Positions 16,989-25,336 of a stretch of 64,000 nt of DNA are shown here, piece by piece. Origin of the DNA: Streptomyces sp. Je 1-369. Lineage in GTDB: Bacteria > Actinomycetota > Actinomycetes > Streptomycetales > Streptomycetaceae. Below the pieces are notes generated by a model. It ran no database searches. It was not told the origin of the DNA and saw nothing but the letters and a program-made list of their open reading frames with translations. The translations under genes and the position numbers were made by a program. The stretch is from contig NZ_CP101750.1 in the NCBI RefSeq assembly GCF_026810505.1, positions 4,493,254 through 4,557,253 of the forward strand, in the 5' to 3' direction. Position 1 is the stretch's first letter; every line of letters starts with the position of its first letter.

Positions 16989-17075
16989 GCGCGGGTGGCG
17001 GAATAGGCAGACGCGCTGGATTCAGGTTCCAGTGCCCGAAAGGGCGTGGGGGTTCAACTCCCCCCTCGCGCACCA
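16989..17075 (+). tRNA. tRNA-Leu (anticodon CAG), CCA encoded
   Basis: The acceptor arm GCGCGGG (16989-16995) pairs with CTCGCGC (17065-17071) with one G-U pair. The anticodon stem CTGGA/TCCAG encloses TTCAGGT, giving anticodon CAG, which reads CUG. A long type-II variable arm marks a leucine tRNA. The T-arm is GGGGG-TTCAACT-CCCCC. The discriminator A is followed by encoded CCA (17073-17075). Confidence 0.96.
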
Positions 17076-17079
17076 CGAG

Positions 17080-17128
17080 GAAGCGGTCCTCCTCCGGACG
17101 AAAGTCCGGAAGGGGGCCGCTTCTTTTT
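17080..17128 (+). terminator. Intrinsic terminator after tRNA-Leu
   Basis: GAAGCGG (17080-17086) pairs with CCGCTTC (17117-17123), with an inner stem TCCGGAC/GTCCGGA around a GAAA tetraloop, then a TTTTT run 17124-17128. One of the few classical U-tract terminators in the window. Confidence 0.95.
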
Positions 17129-17207
17129 GTCTCCGCGCGTGACTGCATGTGCCCGCACGAGCTCGCGTGTGCCTTCCTGGCGAGGGCGGTGATGTATGTC
17201 ACCGAAG

Positions 17208-17216
17208 TTATCCACA
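17208..17216 (+). promoter_or_regulatory. Isolated DnaA box upstream of DUF2252 gene
   Basis: TTATCCACA on the plus strand, about 80 bases before the DUF2252 start, between that gene and the tRNA terminator. Confidence 0.5.
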
Positions 17217-17297
17217 GGCTCTGACGTCGGTCGGCGAGCGGCGGTACCTTCGAGGCCGGACGCGTGGTCGGCCGATGGCCAGCGGGGGGCGGTGAAC

Positions 17298-18731
17298 ATG
17301 GTGGAGCACAGCGGAAGGATTCCCGGGCAGCGTGGCGAGCGGCTGCCGCGGGTGCGGGGGTTCGCCGAGTGGCCCGCGCAGGGGTCGCCGAAGGCGGAGG
17401 GCAAGGCGGTGCGGGGGCGCGTGCCGCGTGTCGCGCACGCGGAGTTCGAGGTGGACGGTGCGCGGCCCGACGCGGTGGCCGCCGTGGAGGAGTCCAACCG
17501 CAGCCGGTTGCCCGAACTCACGCCGATCCGGGTCGGCCGGATGACGGCGTCGCCGTTCGCGTTCCTGCGGGGGTCCGCGGGCCTGATGGCGTACGACCTC
17601 GCGCGCACCCCGTCGACCGGTATCGGCGCGCAGATATGCGGTGACGCGCATGCGGCGAACTTCGGGTTGTACGGGGACGCGCGGGGCGGTCTCGTCATCG
17701 ATCTGAACGACTTCGACGAGACGGTGCACGGCCCTTGGGAGTGGGATCTCAAGCGTCTGGCAGCGTCCCTGGTGCTTGCGGGGCGCGAGGCGGGCGCGGC
17801 CGAGGACGCCTGCCAGGAGGCGGCGCTGGACGCCGTCGGGGCATACCGCCGCACGATGCGGCTGCTCGCCAAGCTCCCGGTCCTCGACGCGTGGAACGCC
17901 ATCGCGGACGAGCAGTTGGTGTCCCACACGGACGCGCGTGACCTCCTCGGCACCCTGGAGCAGGTCTCCGAGAAGGCGCGGCACAACACCAGCGCCCGCT
18001 TCGCGGCGAAGTCCACGGAACGGGTCGTGAACGGGGACGGCACCGAGGGACGCCGCTTCGTCGACGCGCCGCCCGTGCTGCGGCGCGTGCCGGACGCGGA
18101 GGCCGCCTCGGTGGCGGCGGCGTTCGGTGAGTACCGGAGCACGCTGACCGAGGACAGGCTGCCGCTGCTCGCGCGGTACGCGATCCAGGATGTGGCGTTC
18201 CGCGTCGTCGGGACGGGCAGCGTCGGGCTGCGGTCGTACGTGGTGCTGCTCCTCGACCACCGGGGGGAGCCGCTGGTGCTCCAGGTCAAGGAGACGCGGC
18301 CCTCCGTGCTGCTGCCGCACCTGCCGGTGGCCGGCTTCAAGGCGCCGGAGACCGTGCACGAAGGGCACCGGGTGGTGCTCGGCCAGAAACGGATGCAGGT
18401 CGTCAGCGACTTCCTGCTCGGGTGGACGACGGTCGGCGGACGGCCCTTCCAGGTACGGCAGTTCAGGAACCGCAAGGGCAGCGTCGACCCGGCCGAGCTG
18501 GCAGCGGACCAGCTGGACGACTACGGCCGCATGACCGGCGCCCTGCTGGCCCGCGCACACGCGCACAGCGCGGACCCGCGCCTCATAGCGGGGTACTGCG
18601 GGAAGAACGACGAGCTGGACGAGGCGATGGCGCGGTTCGCGACGGCGTACGCGGACCGTACGGAGGCCGATCACGCGCTGCTGGTGCGGGCGGTCAAGGA
18701 GGGGCGGGTGGCGGCGGAGTCAGGGGTGTGA
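17298..18731 (+). CDS. DUF2252 domain protein (kinase-fold-like)
   Basis: About 477 residues from ATG 17298; GTG 17292 is equally possible and the frame is open back to 17196. The DUF2252 pattern is clear: RMTASPFAFLRGSAGLMAYDL, ICGDAHAANFGLYG, LVIDLNDFDETVHGPWEWDLKRL, VGTGSVGLRSYVVLL and VLQVKE. The GDAH.NFG and DFD segments resemble the catalytic loop and metal site of aminoglycoside phosphotransferase/choline kinase folds, but order and spacing differ and no substrate is known. It appears monocistronic. Role unknown; an ATP-dependent phosphotransferase is an inference. Confidence 0.85.
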   Translation: MVEHSGRIPGQRGERLPRVRGFAEWPAQGSPKAEGKAVRGRVPRVAHAEFEVDGARPDAVAAVEESNRSRLPELTPIRVGRMTASPFAFLRGSAGLMAYDLARTPSTGIGAQICGDAHAANFGLYGDARGGLVIDLNDFDETVHGPWEWDLKRLAASLVLAGREAGAAEDACQEAALDAVGAYRRTMRLLAKLPVLDAWNAIADEQLVSHTDARDLLGTLEQVSEKARHNTSARFAAKSTERVVNGDGTEGRRFVDAPPVLRRVPDAEAASVAAAFGEYRSTLTEDRLPLLARYAIQDVAFRVVGTGSVGLRSYVVLLLDHRGEPLVLQVKETRPSVLLPHLPVAGFKAPETVHEGHRVVLGQKRMQVVSDFLLGWTTVGGRPFQVRQFRNRKGSVDPAELAADQLDDYGRMTGALLARAHAHSADPRLIAGYCGKNDELDEAMARFATAYADRTEADHALLVRAVKEGRVAAESGV

Positions 18732-18800
18732 CAGGGGAGTGTCCGGGCGTGGCGCGGGCGGGTTTCCTGGACCGGGCCTTGTGTGGCCTAGGCTGGACGA

Positions 18801-19763
18801 GTGACGACCCCGGAAGCCGAGCCGACGCAGCCCGAGACGCCCGAGACTCCCTCGCAGGGAGCGCGGCAGCCGGGCTCCGAAGGGCGGCTCAAGGAGCAGC
18901 TGAAGGCACGGCTCAGGGAGAGGTCCGAGGCACGCTCGGACGGGTCGGAAGAGCGCGGTGAGCCGCGTCCCGCCGACGAGACCCCCAGGGAACGCCCTGA
19001 GGAACGGCTCGAAAGGGCCGTGCGCGCCGCCGAACAGGCACTGATCGAGTACGAGATCGCGCTGGAGACCTTCCGCGTGGAGGTGGAGAACTTCTCCCGC
19101 CTGCACCACCAGAAGCTCGGCCCGATGTACGCGCGCCTCGACGAGCTGGACGCGGAGATCGCCGAGGCCACCGCTGCCCGCACCGGTGACCCGGAGGACC
19201 GGCGCAAGGCGGAGGAGGCGCGGGCCCGGGTGATGCCGATGCCCGGCGTCGAGGAGCTGTTCCACGGCTGGATGGACGGCGAGGGGCTCTACCCCGAGGC
19301 CGCCGCGATGCTCACCGAGCAGTCGGTGCGGCCGCCGCAGCGGGTGCGCCCCGGCGAGGAGGCCCGCAAGCTCTACCGCGAGCTGGCCCGCAAGGCGCAC
19401 CCGGATCTGGCGCAGGAGGAGGGCGAGCGGCAGCGGCGCGAGGAGTTCATCACGCGGGTCAACGCGGCGTACGCCCGTGGCGACGAGGCGATGCTGCGGG
19501 AGTTGTCCGAGGAGTGGGCCGCGGGCCCCGTCCCCGAGGAGACGCGGCTCACCCGTAGCGAGGAGCTGTACGCCAGGCTCGAGTGGCTCGCCCAGCGCAA
19601 GGAGCTCCTGACGGTCCTCGCCAAGGAGCTGGAGGAGAGCGCGATCGGCGGCATGCTGCGGCTCGCTCCCGACGACCCGGACACGCTCCTCGACGAGATC
19701 GCCGAGCAACTGCTCGCGCAGGTCTCCGAGCGTGAGGCGGAGCTGGCGCGACTGCGCGACTGA
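18801..19763 (+). CDS. J-domain-like protein with HPD motif
   Basis: 320 residues. An acidic, Pro/Glu/Arg-rich N-terminus (1-65) leads into a long predicted coiled coil (about 65-145). Residues 185-225 read as helix II, the invariant HPD (His200-Pro201-Asp202) and helix III of a DnaJ domain (YRELARKAHPDLA, then FITRVNAAYARGD). A charged helical C-terminus follows. A canonical helix I is not obvious. If functional it would stimulate a DnaK-type ATPase; no hsp70 gene is near. GTG start with weak ribosome binding. Followed after 30 bases by the rhodanese gene. Confidence 0.7.
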   Translation: MTTPEAEPTQPETPETPSQGARQPGSEGRLKEQLKARLRERSEARSDGSEERGEPRPADETPRERPEERLERAVRAAEQALIEYEIALETFRVEVENFSRLHHQKLGPMYARLDELDAEIAEATAARTGDPEDRRKAEEARARVMPMPGVEELFHGWMDGEGLYPEAAAMLTEQSVRPPQRVRPGEEARKLYRELARKAHPDLAQEEGERQRREEFITRVNAAYARGDEAMLRELSEEWAAGPVPEETRLTRSEELYARLEWLAQRKELLTVLAKELEESAIGGMLRLAPDDPDTLLDEIAEQLLAQVSEREAELARLRD

Positions 19764-19793
19764 CGGGGCGGGCCTTCGGGTAGCGTCGGGGGC

Positions 19794-20141
19794 ATGGCTT
19801 TTGGATCTCAGGTGCCCACGGTCGGCGTCGACGACCTCACGAGTGGCGATTTTCTGCTGGACGTCCGTGAGGACGAGGAGTGGCAGGCGGGGCATGCCGC
19901 GGACGCGCTGCACATCCCGATGAGCGAATTCGTGGCCCGGTACGGCGAGTTGACCGAGGCCGCGCCGCAGGACGGCAAGGTCAACGTCATCTGCCGGTCC
20001 GGCGGGCGCTCCGCGCAGGTCGCCATGTACTTGGGGCAGCAGGGCATCGAGGCGTTCAACGTCGCCGGTGGCATGGAGGCATGGGCGGCCTCGGGGCGGC
20101 CCGTGGTGGACGACAAGGGCCAGCCGGGCACCGTGGTCTGA
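19794..20141 (+). CDS. Single-domain rhodanese (sulfurtransferase)
   Basis: 115 residues, one rhodanese domain of usual length. It has DVREDEEWQAGHAADALHIP (substrate-side Asp/Arg), active-site Cys67 in the loop CRSGGRS, and the closing NVAGGMEAWAASGRP. Such proteins move sulfane sulfur as a Cys persulfide, to cyanide in vitro or to biosynthetic acceptors in vivo. It lies 30 bases after the J-like gene, probably co-transcribed, and converges on the acyl-CoA dehydrogenase gene with only 13 bases between stops. Physiological acceptor unknown. Confidence 0.92.
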   Translation: MAFGSQVPTVGVDDLTSGDFLLDVREDEEWQAGHAADALHIPMSEFVARYGELTEAAPQDGKVNVICRSGGRSAQVAMYLGQQGIEAFNVAGGMEAWAASGRPVVDDKGQPGTVV

Positions 20142-20154
20142 CCGGGGCGGGATC

Positions 20155-21288
20155 TCAGCCGAGTGCGTGGGCGGCCAGCAGGTCGCCCAGGGCCTCCTCG
20201 TGGGCGGCCGCAGGACCGAGGGAGAGCTCCAACTGCTTGGCCCAGGCGTGATAGCGGTGCAGGGGGTAGTCGGTGTCGGCGCCGAAGCCGCCGTGCAGGT
20301 GCTGGGCTGTCTGCACGACCCTGCGTACGCCGTCCGAAGCCCATATCTTCGCGACGGCGACGTCCCCTGTCCTGGGCAGGGCGCCGTCCGCGCCGGTGCT
20401 CACGCGCCAGGCGGCCTGCCAGAGGGTGACCTCCATCGAGCGCAGGTCGATGTAGCGGTCGGCCGCCTGCACGGCCACGGCCTGGAACGTGGCCACGGGG
20501 TGGCCGAACTGTTCCCGCTTGCTGACGTATTCGCTCGTCATGCGCAGGACGCCCTCGCCCAGACCCAGCGCGAGCGCGCAGGTGCCGGTGGCGAGCAGGT
20601 CGCGCAGCCGCTCCCAGGCGCCGTCGGCTTCGATGACGTCCGACGCGGCGATGCGCACGGCCGCCAGGCGGAGCTCGCCGAGACGCTCGCCGCTGGTGGA
20701 GATCTGTTCGGCGACGGTCAGGCCTTCGTGGAGGCGGGGGACGAGTGCGAGGACGGTGTGGCCTTCGGGGGTGTGGGCGGGTACGACCACGAGGTCCGCG
20801 TTCTGCGCCCAGGGCACGCCTGTCTGGAGCCCGTCCAGGATCCAGTTGTCGCCGTCGCGCTGTGCGGTGACGGCCAGGTCGGCCGGGTCGTGGCCGGTGC
20901 GGCCGTTGGCGGCGACCGTCAGAACCAGTTCGCCGCACGCGACCTGGGGAAGCACCCTTCGCTTCAACTCGGCGCTGCCGTCGGCCTGGACCGCGAGTGC
21001 GGCGGCGCTGTTCTCCAGGAGGGGGACCCGGGCGAGCACCTTCGCGGACTCGCGCAGCACCAGGCACAGGGCGATGGCGTCCAGGCCCACACCGCCGTGC
21101 TCCGGGGCGATGAGCACGCCCAGCAGGTCGGCGTCGGCGAGCCGGGACCACAGGGCGCGGTCGAAGTCCTCGGCGACGGCACCGGGCGTGAGGGCGGGGC
21201 TGGGCACCCCGTCCGGCTCGACGTCCGCGAAGAGTGCCTGCGCCGCCTCGACCACGGCCTGCTGTTCCTCGGTGAAAGTGAAGTCCAC
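20155..21288 (-). CDS. Acyl-CoA dehydrogenase, non-canonical FadE-type subunit
   Basis: 377 residues, with MDFTFTEEQQAVVEAAQALFAD at the start, LIAPEHGGVGLD, and a C-terminal domain with KREQFGHPVATFQAVAVQAAD and HLHGGFGADTDYPLHRY. The usual YEGT segment with the catalytic Glu near the end is absent and is replaced by KQLELSLGPAAAHEEAL. That pattern reminds me of one subunit type of the heterotetrameric steroid-side-chain dehydrogenases of actinobacteria, where the partner contributes activity. A KstR-like operator sits 94 bases upstream, which supports a sterol or branched acyl-CoA role. No partner gene is adjacent. FAD-dependent, cytoplasmic. Confidence 0.85.
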   Translation of the reverse strand: MDFTFTEEQQAVVEAAQALFADVEPDGVPSPALTPGAVAEDFDRALWSRLADADLLGVLIAPEHGGVGLDAIALCLVLRESAKVLARVPLLENSAAALAVQADGSAELKRRVLPQVACGELVLTVAANGRTGHDPADLAVTAQRDGDNWILDGLQTGVPWAQNADLVVVPAHTPEGHTVLALVPRLHEGLTVAEQISTSGERLGELRLAAVRIAASDVIEADGAWERLRDLLATGTCALALGLGEGVLRMTSEYVSKREQFGHPVATFQAVAVQAADRYIDLRSMEVTLWQAAWRVSTGADGALPRTGDVAVAKIWASDGVRRVVQTAQHLHGGFGADTDYPLHRYHAWAKQLELSLGPAAAHEEALGDLLAAHALG

Positions 21289-21381
21289 TGCCCGTCCTCC
21301 CGTGCCCCGGCCGACCGACGTCTCCGTCGCCCTGTTCGTCTCTTCGTATGTCGCCTTCTCGTACCTGACGGTGCGTCAAGA

Positions 21382-21395
21382 TAGAACAGGTTCTA
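21382..21395. promoter_or_regulatory. KstR-like operator in front of the acyl-CoA dehydrogenase gene
   Basis: TAGAACAGGTTCTA fits TnnAACnnGTTnnA, the motif I recall for the TetR-family sterol regulator KstR. The arms TAGAAC/GTTCTA are perfect inverted repeats around AG. It lies in the 144-bp gap between paaE and the dehydrogenase gene, so the latter is probably regulated separately from the paa operon. Confidence 0.65.
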
Positions 21396-21432
21396 CGGGA
21401 AGGGAACAGGCAGGCAGTGGGGGCGGCGGGGG

Positions 21433-22512
21433 TCAGCGGTCGAAGTCCAGCTCCACGGTGTCCGTGGCCGGACGGGACTGGCACGCCAGCACATACCCGG
21501 CCTCCGTCTCCTCCGGCTCCAGCGCGAAGTTGCGGTCCATCCGCACCTCACCCGAGACACAGAAGGCCCGGCACGTGCCGCACACCCCGCCCTTGCAGGC
21601 GTACGGGGCGTCGGCGCGATTGCGCAGCACCGTCTCGAGAAGGGACTCCCCGGCCTGCACGGCCCAGGTGCCGGAGCGGCCGTCCAGGGTCGCCGTCACC
21701 GTGCTGTGCGCGAGCGCCGGCGTCGTGGGAACGGCGGCGACGACAGAGGCGCCTCCGTCGTCCACGTGGAAGATCTCCTCGTGGACGCGGCGGCGGGGGA
21801 CCCCCAGGGCACGCAGCGTTCGCCCCGCCCCCTGCACCAGGCCGAACGGGCCGCACAGGAACCAGCCCTCGATCTCCGTCACGGGCAGCAGCGCCGGCAG
21901 GAGCTGGGCGAGCCGCTCCTCGTCGAGCCGCCCGGAGCCGAGCCCCGCCTGCTGCTCCTCGCGGGACAACACGGTGACCAGCTGGAACCGGTCGGGCCAG
22001 CGGTCCTTCAGGTCCGCGACCTCTTCCAGGAACATCGTCGACGCGGCGGTGCGGTCGCTGCGTATGAGGCAGAAGTCCGCCTTCGGCTCCCGCTCCAGGA
22101 GCGTCGTGACGATGGAGAGCACCGGTGTGATGCCGCTGCCGCCGACGATCGCCGCGTAGCGCCCGGGGGCCGGGTCCAGCGTGAACCGTCCGGCCGGCGT
22201 CATCACCTCCAGCTCGTCGCCGACGGCGACTTCCTTGAACGCGTACGTGGAGAAGGCGCCGTCCTCGACGAGGCGCACCCCGACGCGCAGGAACCGGGGC
22301 TCCTCCGGGGCGTCGACGGGCGGTGCCGCGGAGCAGATCGAGTACGTACGCCGGATCTCCGTGCCGTCCGCGAAGCGGCGGATGGCGAGGTGCTGGCCCG
22401 GTGTGAAGCGGTACTCCTCGCGGAGCGTCGGCGGCACGTCGAACGTCAGCGTCACGGAGTCGTCGGTGAGCCGGTCGACCGCCGCTACCCGGAGCTGGTG
22501 GAAGCGGGCCAT
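21433..22512 (-). CDS. paaE: PaaE, ferredoxin-reductase subunit of phenylacetyl-CoA epoxidase
   Basis: 359 residues from ATG 22512; a GTG one codon earlier is too close to the AAGGAG box. The FAD-binding domain has RRTYSICSA, the NAD(P) domain has VGGSGITPVLSI, and a C-terminal plant-type [2Fe-2S] domain has CKGGVCGTC plus a distal Cys in VLACQSRP. It passes electrons from NADPH to the PaaA di-iron centre. The start overlaps the paaD stop as TGATG. Last gene of the paaABCDE operon. Confidence 0.95.
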   Translation of the reverse strand: MARFHQLRVAAVDRLTDDSVTLTFDVPPTLREEYRFTPGQHLAIRRFADGTEIRRTYSICSAAPPVDAPEEPRFLRVGVRLVEDGAFSTYAFKEVAVGDELEVMTPAGRFTLDPAPGRYAAIVGGSGITPVLSIVTTLLEREPKADFCLIRSDRTAASTMFLEEVADLKDRWPDRFQLVTVLSREEQQAGLGSGRLDEERLAQLLPALLPVTEIEGWFLCGPFGLVQGAGRTLRALGVPRRRVHEEIFHVDDGGASVVAAVPTTPALAHSTVTATLDGRSGTWAVQAGESLLETVLRNRADAPYACKGGVCGTCRAFCVSGEVRMDRNFALEPEETEAGYVLACQSRPATDTVELDFDR

Positions 22513-23012
22513 CACAACTCCTTGAAGTGGTCGAAGGGTTCACGGCAGGAGTCGCAGCGGCGCAGTGCCTTGCAGGCCGTGGAGGAGAAGCGGCTGAGCA
22601 GTTCGGTGTCGGTCGAGCCGCAGTGCGGGCAGCGGATCGACAGGCTCAGCGGAACGGGACCGTCCGCCGCGTGGGAACGCGGGGGAGCTATGCCGAACTC
22701 GGCCAGCTTGCGGCGGCCCTCGGCGCTGATGTCCTCGGTCGACCAGGCGGGGGAGAGCACCGTGCGCACCGCGACCTCGGCCACGCCGTGCTCGTGCAGG
22801 ACCTGCTCGATGTCGGCGGACATGGCCTCTATCGCCGGGCAGCCCGTGTACGTGGGGGTCAGCTCGACGTCGACCCTGCCCGGGGAGAGGACCCGCACGC
22901 CGCGCACCACGCCGAGCTCGGCCAGTGTCAGCACGGGCAGCTCGGGGTCGGGCACCGAACCCGCCAAGGCCAGGAGCTCCGCTTCCAGGGCGGTGGGCGC
23001 GGTCGTCACCAT
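22512..23012 (-). CDS. paaD: PaaD, iron-sulfur assembly-like epoxidase accessory protein
   Basis: 166 residues from ATG 23012, overlapping the paaC end by 7 bases; GTG 23009 is possible. An N-terminal MIP18/DUF59 domain has VPDPELPVLTLAELGVVRGV and the conserved TYTGCPAIEAM. A C-terminal zinc ribbon uses CPHC and CDSC. The family is needed to mature or maintain the epoxidase, probably its iron-sulfur or di-iron centres. Gene order and overlaps are those of standard paaABCDE operons. Confidence 0.94.
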   Translation of the reverse strand: MVTTAPTALEAELLALAGSVPDPELPVLTLAELGVVRGVRVLSPGRVDVELTPTYTGCPAIEAMSADIEQVLHEHGVAEVAVRTVLSPAWSTEDISAEGRRKLAEFGIAPPRSHAADGPVPLSLSIRCPHCGSTDTELLSRFSSTACKALRRCDSCREPFDHFKEL

Positions 23013-23797
23013 GACGCCCCCGGGTGGCTGCGGTGCAGGTGCTGCATCTCGGCGAGCATCCGGCCGAACGACTCGGTGTGCAGTCCCTCGCGTCCGGCGC
23101 CCGCCGTCCACGCGCCGGTCTGCGGGCCCTGCGGCACGGTCAGGGTCGCCCGCTCGACGACTGCCGTCACCGACGCGGTCCACCGCTGCTGGATGGTCTG
23201 CCAGTCGGCGGCCAGCCCCGGCACCGGCTTGAACATCTCGCCGGTGAACCGCCACAGGGCGTCGATGCCCGCCTGCATGCGCGCGTGGCTCTCGTCCGTG
23301 CCGTCGCCGAGGCGCAGGGTCCACTGCTCGGCGTGATCCTGGTGGTAGGCCACCTCCTTGACGGCCTTCGCGGCCAAGGGGGCGAAGACGCCGTCTCCGG
23401 ACGCCAACTCGCCGTACAACAGCTTCTGGTAGGTCGAGAAGTAGAGCTGGCGGGCGATGGTGTGGGCGAAGTCGCCGTTCGGCTGCTCGACGAGCTGGAG
23501 GTTGCGGAAGGAGCGCTCCTCGCGGAGGTACGCCAACTCGTCCTCGTCGCCGGCCATGGAGAGCAGGAGGCGGGCCTGGCCGAGCAGGTCGAGCGCGATG
23601 TTCGCCAGGGCGACCTCCTCTTCGAGGACGGGGGCGTGTCCGGCCCACTCCCCCAGCCGGTGGGAGAGCACTAGCGCGTCGTCGCCGAGGGCCAGGGCGG
23701 GGAGGGCCGGGGTGTCGGTCGATGCGTCGGTCGAGGTGGCGGCCGGGGCTGGGAGCGGGGTGGCGGCCGGGGCGGGCACGGGTGCTTGGGTGTTCAC
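23006..23797 (-). CDS. paaC: PaaC, structural subunit of phenylacetyl-CoA epoxidase
   Basis: 263 residues from GTG 23797, overlapping the paaB stop as GTGA. After an Ala/Pro/Thr-rich N-terminal extension of about 35 residues the ferritin-like four-helix fold begins (LVLSHRLGEWAGHAP, then EEEVALANIALDLLGQARLLL). AYHQDHAEQWTLRLGDGTDES is a PaaC signature. This subunit pairs with PaaA and is catalytically inactive in characterised systems. The low-complexity extension is longer than in Proteobacteria. Confidence 0.95.
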   Translation of the reverse strand: MNTQAPVPAPAATPLPAPAATSTDASTDTPALPALALGDDALVLSHRLGEWAGHAPVLEEEVALANIALDLLGQARLLLSMAGDEDELAYLREERSFRNLQLVEQPNGDFAHTIARQLYFSTYQKLLYGELASGDGVFAPLAAKAVKEVAYHQDHAEQWTLRLGDGTDESHARMQAGIDALWRFTGEMFKPVPGLAADWQTIQQRWTASVTAVVERATLTVPQGPQTGAWTAGAGREGLHTESFGRMLAEMQHLHRSHPGASW

Positions 23798-24084
23798 AGG
23801 TGCTTCACCCCTTCCGGGATCTCGTAGAACGTCGGGTGGCGGTAGGGCTTGTCGCCGGCCGGCTCGAAGAAGGAGTCCTTCTCGTCCGGCGAGGACGCGG
23901 TGATCTCGGTGGACGGCACGACCCAGATCGAGACGCCTTCGCTCCTGCGCGTGTACAGATCGCGGGCGTTGCGCAACGCCATCTCCGCGTCCGGCGCGTG
24001 CAGGCTGCCCGCGTGGGTGTGGGAGAGCCCGCGACGAGAGCGGACGAACACCTCCCACAGCGGCCAGTCGGTCGAGCTGCTCAT
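23794..24084 (-). CDS. paaB: PaaB, small subunit of phenylacetyl-CoA epoxidase
   Basis: 96 residues from ATG 24084, overlapping the paaA stop as ATGA. It carries [22 protein letters not shown] at the start, then [26 protein letters not shown] and the closing [18 protein letters not shown], as in PaaB proteins of known complexes, where it bridges PaaAC heterodimers. Normal length. Confidence 0.96.
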   Translation of the reverse strand: MSSSTDWPLWEVFVRSRRGLSHTHAGSLHAPDAEMALRNARDLYTRRSEGVSIWVVPSTEITASSPDEKDSFFEPAGDKPYRHPTFYEIPEGVKHL

Positions 24085-25151
24085 GCTGTCGCCTCTCCGT
24101 GCTGTGTGGCCGCGCCCTGCGTGGGCGTCGTCTGCGTGGGCCGCGTCTGTGCGGGCGGTGTCTGCTTGCGCGCGTACGCAGCCGCTGCCTCGCGGACCCA
24201 GGCGCCCTCCTCGTGGGCGCGGCGCCGCTGGGTTATGCGCTGGTCGTTGCAGGGGCCGTTGCCCTTGAGGACGTCCCAGAACTCGGTCCAGTCGATGGCC
24301 CCGAAGTCGAAGTGACCCCGGGACTCGTTCCACACCAGGTCCGGGTCGGGGAGCGTCAGACCGAGGGATTCCGCCTGGGGGACGCAGATGTCCACGAAGC
24401 GCTGACGCAGCTCGTCGTTCGAGTGGCGCTTGATCTTCCACGTCATCGACTGCTCGGAGTGCGAGGACTCGTCGTCGGGCGGGCCGAACATCATCAGGGA
24501 GGGCCACCACCAGCGGTCCACCGCGTCCTGCGCCATGGCGTGCTGGGCCTCGGTGCCGCGGCTGAGGGCGAGCAACGACTCGTACCCCTGGCGCTGGTGG
24601 AAGGACTCCTCTTTGCAGACGCGGACCATCGCCCGCGCATACGGCCCGTACGAACAGCGGCACAGGGGGACCTGGTTGGTGATCGCCGCGCCGTCCACAA
24701 GCCAGCCGATTGCGCCTACGTCCGCCCAGGTCAGCGTGGGGTAGTTGAAGATCGACGAGTACTTCTGGCGGCCGGAGTGCAGCTTGTCGAGCAGCTCGTC
24801 ACGGCTCGTGCCGAGGGTCTCCGCCGCGCTGTACAGATACAGGCCGTGGCCGGCCTCGTCCTGCACCTTGGCCATGAGGATCGCCTTGCGCCGCAGGGAG
24901 GGGGCGCGCGTGATCCAGTTGGCTTCCGGCTGCATGCCGATGATCTCGGAGTGTGCGTGCTGGGCGATCTGGCGCACGAGGGACGCGCGATACGCATCCG
25001 GCATCCAGTCGCGGGGTTCGATGCGCTCGTCGGCGGCGACCGCCGCGTCGAAGACGGCCTGGTGCTCCGCCGTGCGGGCGGCGGAGTCCGCAGCGGACAC
25101 GGCCTCGTCCGGCTTCGTGCCCGCCGCCCGGTGTGCGGCTGCTGTCGCCAT
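24081..25151 (-). CDS. paaA: PaaA, catalytic subunit of phenylacetyl-CoA 1,2-epoxidase
   Basis: 356 residues. It is the di-iron oxygenase subunit that converts phenylacetyl-CoA to the ring 1,2-epoxide with O2. Iron-ligand segments are visible as [23 protein letters not shown] and [15 protein letters not shown]. The Thr/Gln/Pro-rich tail after residue 330 ([16 protein letters not shown]) is an unusual low-complexity extension. First gene of a tight leftward operon, with a 19-bp TetR-type operator 31 bases beyond its start codon. Confidence 0.96.
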   Translation of the reverse strand: MATAAAHRAAGTKPDEAVSAADSAARTAEHQAVFDAAVAADERIEPRDWMPDAYRASLVRQIAQHAHSEIIGMQPEANWITRAPSLRRKAILMAKVQDEAGHGLYLYSAAETLGTSRDELLDKLHSGRQKYSSIFNYPTLTWADVGAIGWLVDGAAITNQVPLCRCSYGPYARAMVRVCKEESFHQRQGYESLLALSRGTEAQHAMAQDAVDRWWWPSLMMFGPPDDESSHSEQSMTWKIKRHSNDELRQRFVDICVPQAESLGLTLPDPDLVWNESRGHFDFGAIDWTEFWDVLKGNGPCNDQRITQRRRAHEEGAWVREAAAAYARKQTPPAQTRPTQTTPTQGAATQHGEATA

Positions 25152-25181
25152 CTCGGTCCCCCTCGAGCTGTGAGCGAACCG

Positions 25182-25200
25182 CCCGACCGATCGTTCGGTT
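25182..25200. promoter_or_regulatory. PaaR-type operator in front of paaABCDE
   Basis: On the minus strand this reads AACCGAACGATCGGTCGGG. The core ACCGAACGATCGGT is a near-perfect palindrome fitting ACCGnnCGnnCGGT, which I recall as the PaaR consensus in Corynebacterium. All 19 bases recur at 30103-30121 between paaN and paaH. Confidence 0.8.
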
Positions 25201-25244
25201 CGTTGAATTCAATGGTGCGGCCCTCCGCCATAAGGTGTCAACCC

Positions 25245-25253
25245 TGTGGATAA
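25245..25253 (-). promoter_or_regulatory. Isolated DnaA box between paaA and the DUF5819 gene
   Basis: TGTGGATAA on the plus strand is TTATCCACA on the minus strand. It lies in the shared promoter region 45 bases from the paa operator. Confidence 0.5.
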
Positions 25254-25336
25254 CTTCACGGACGCTGTGCGCCGGGGGCAGGCCTGAGTACCGTTCCGGC
25301 GGCAGGGTTCGGTGCGGGAACGGGGAACGGGGCGGA

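Noticed and set aside
16989..17075. tRNA-Leu considered as an integration site of a mobile element
   Set aside because: No integrase, no repeated 3-prime tRNA fragment and no foreign-looking genes beside it; a normal terminator follows directly.
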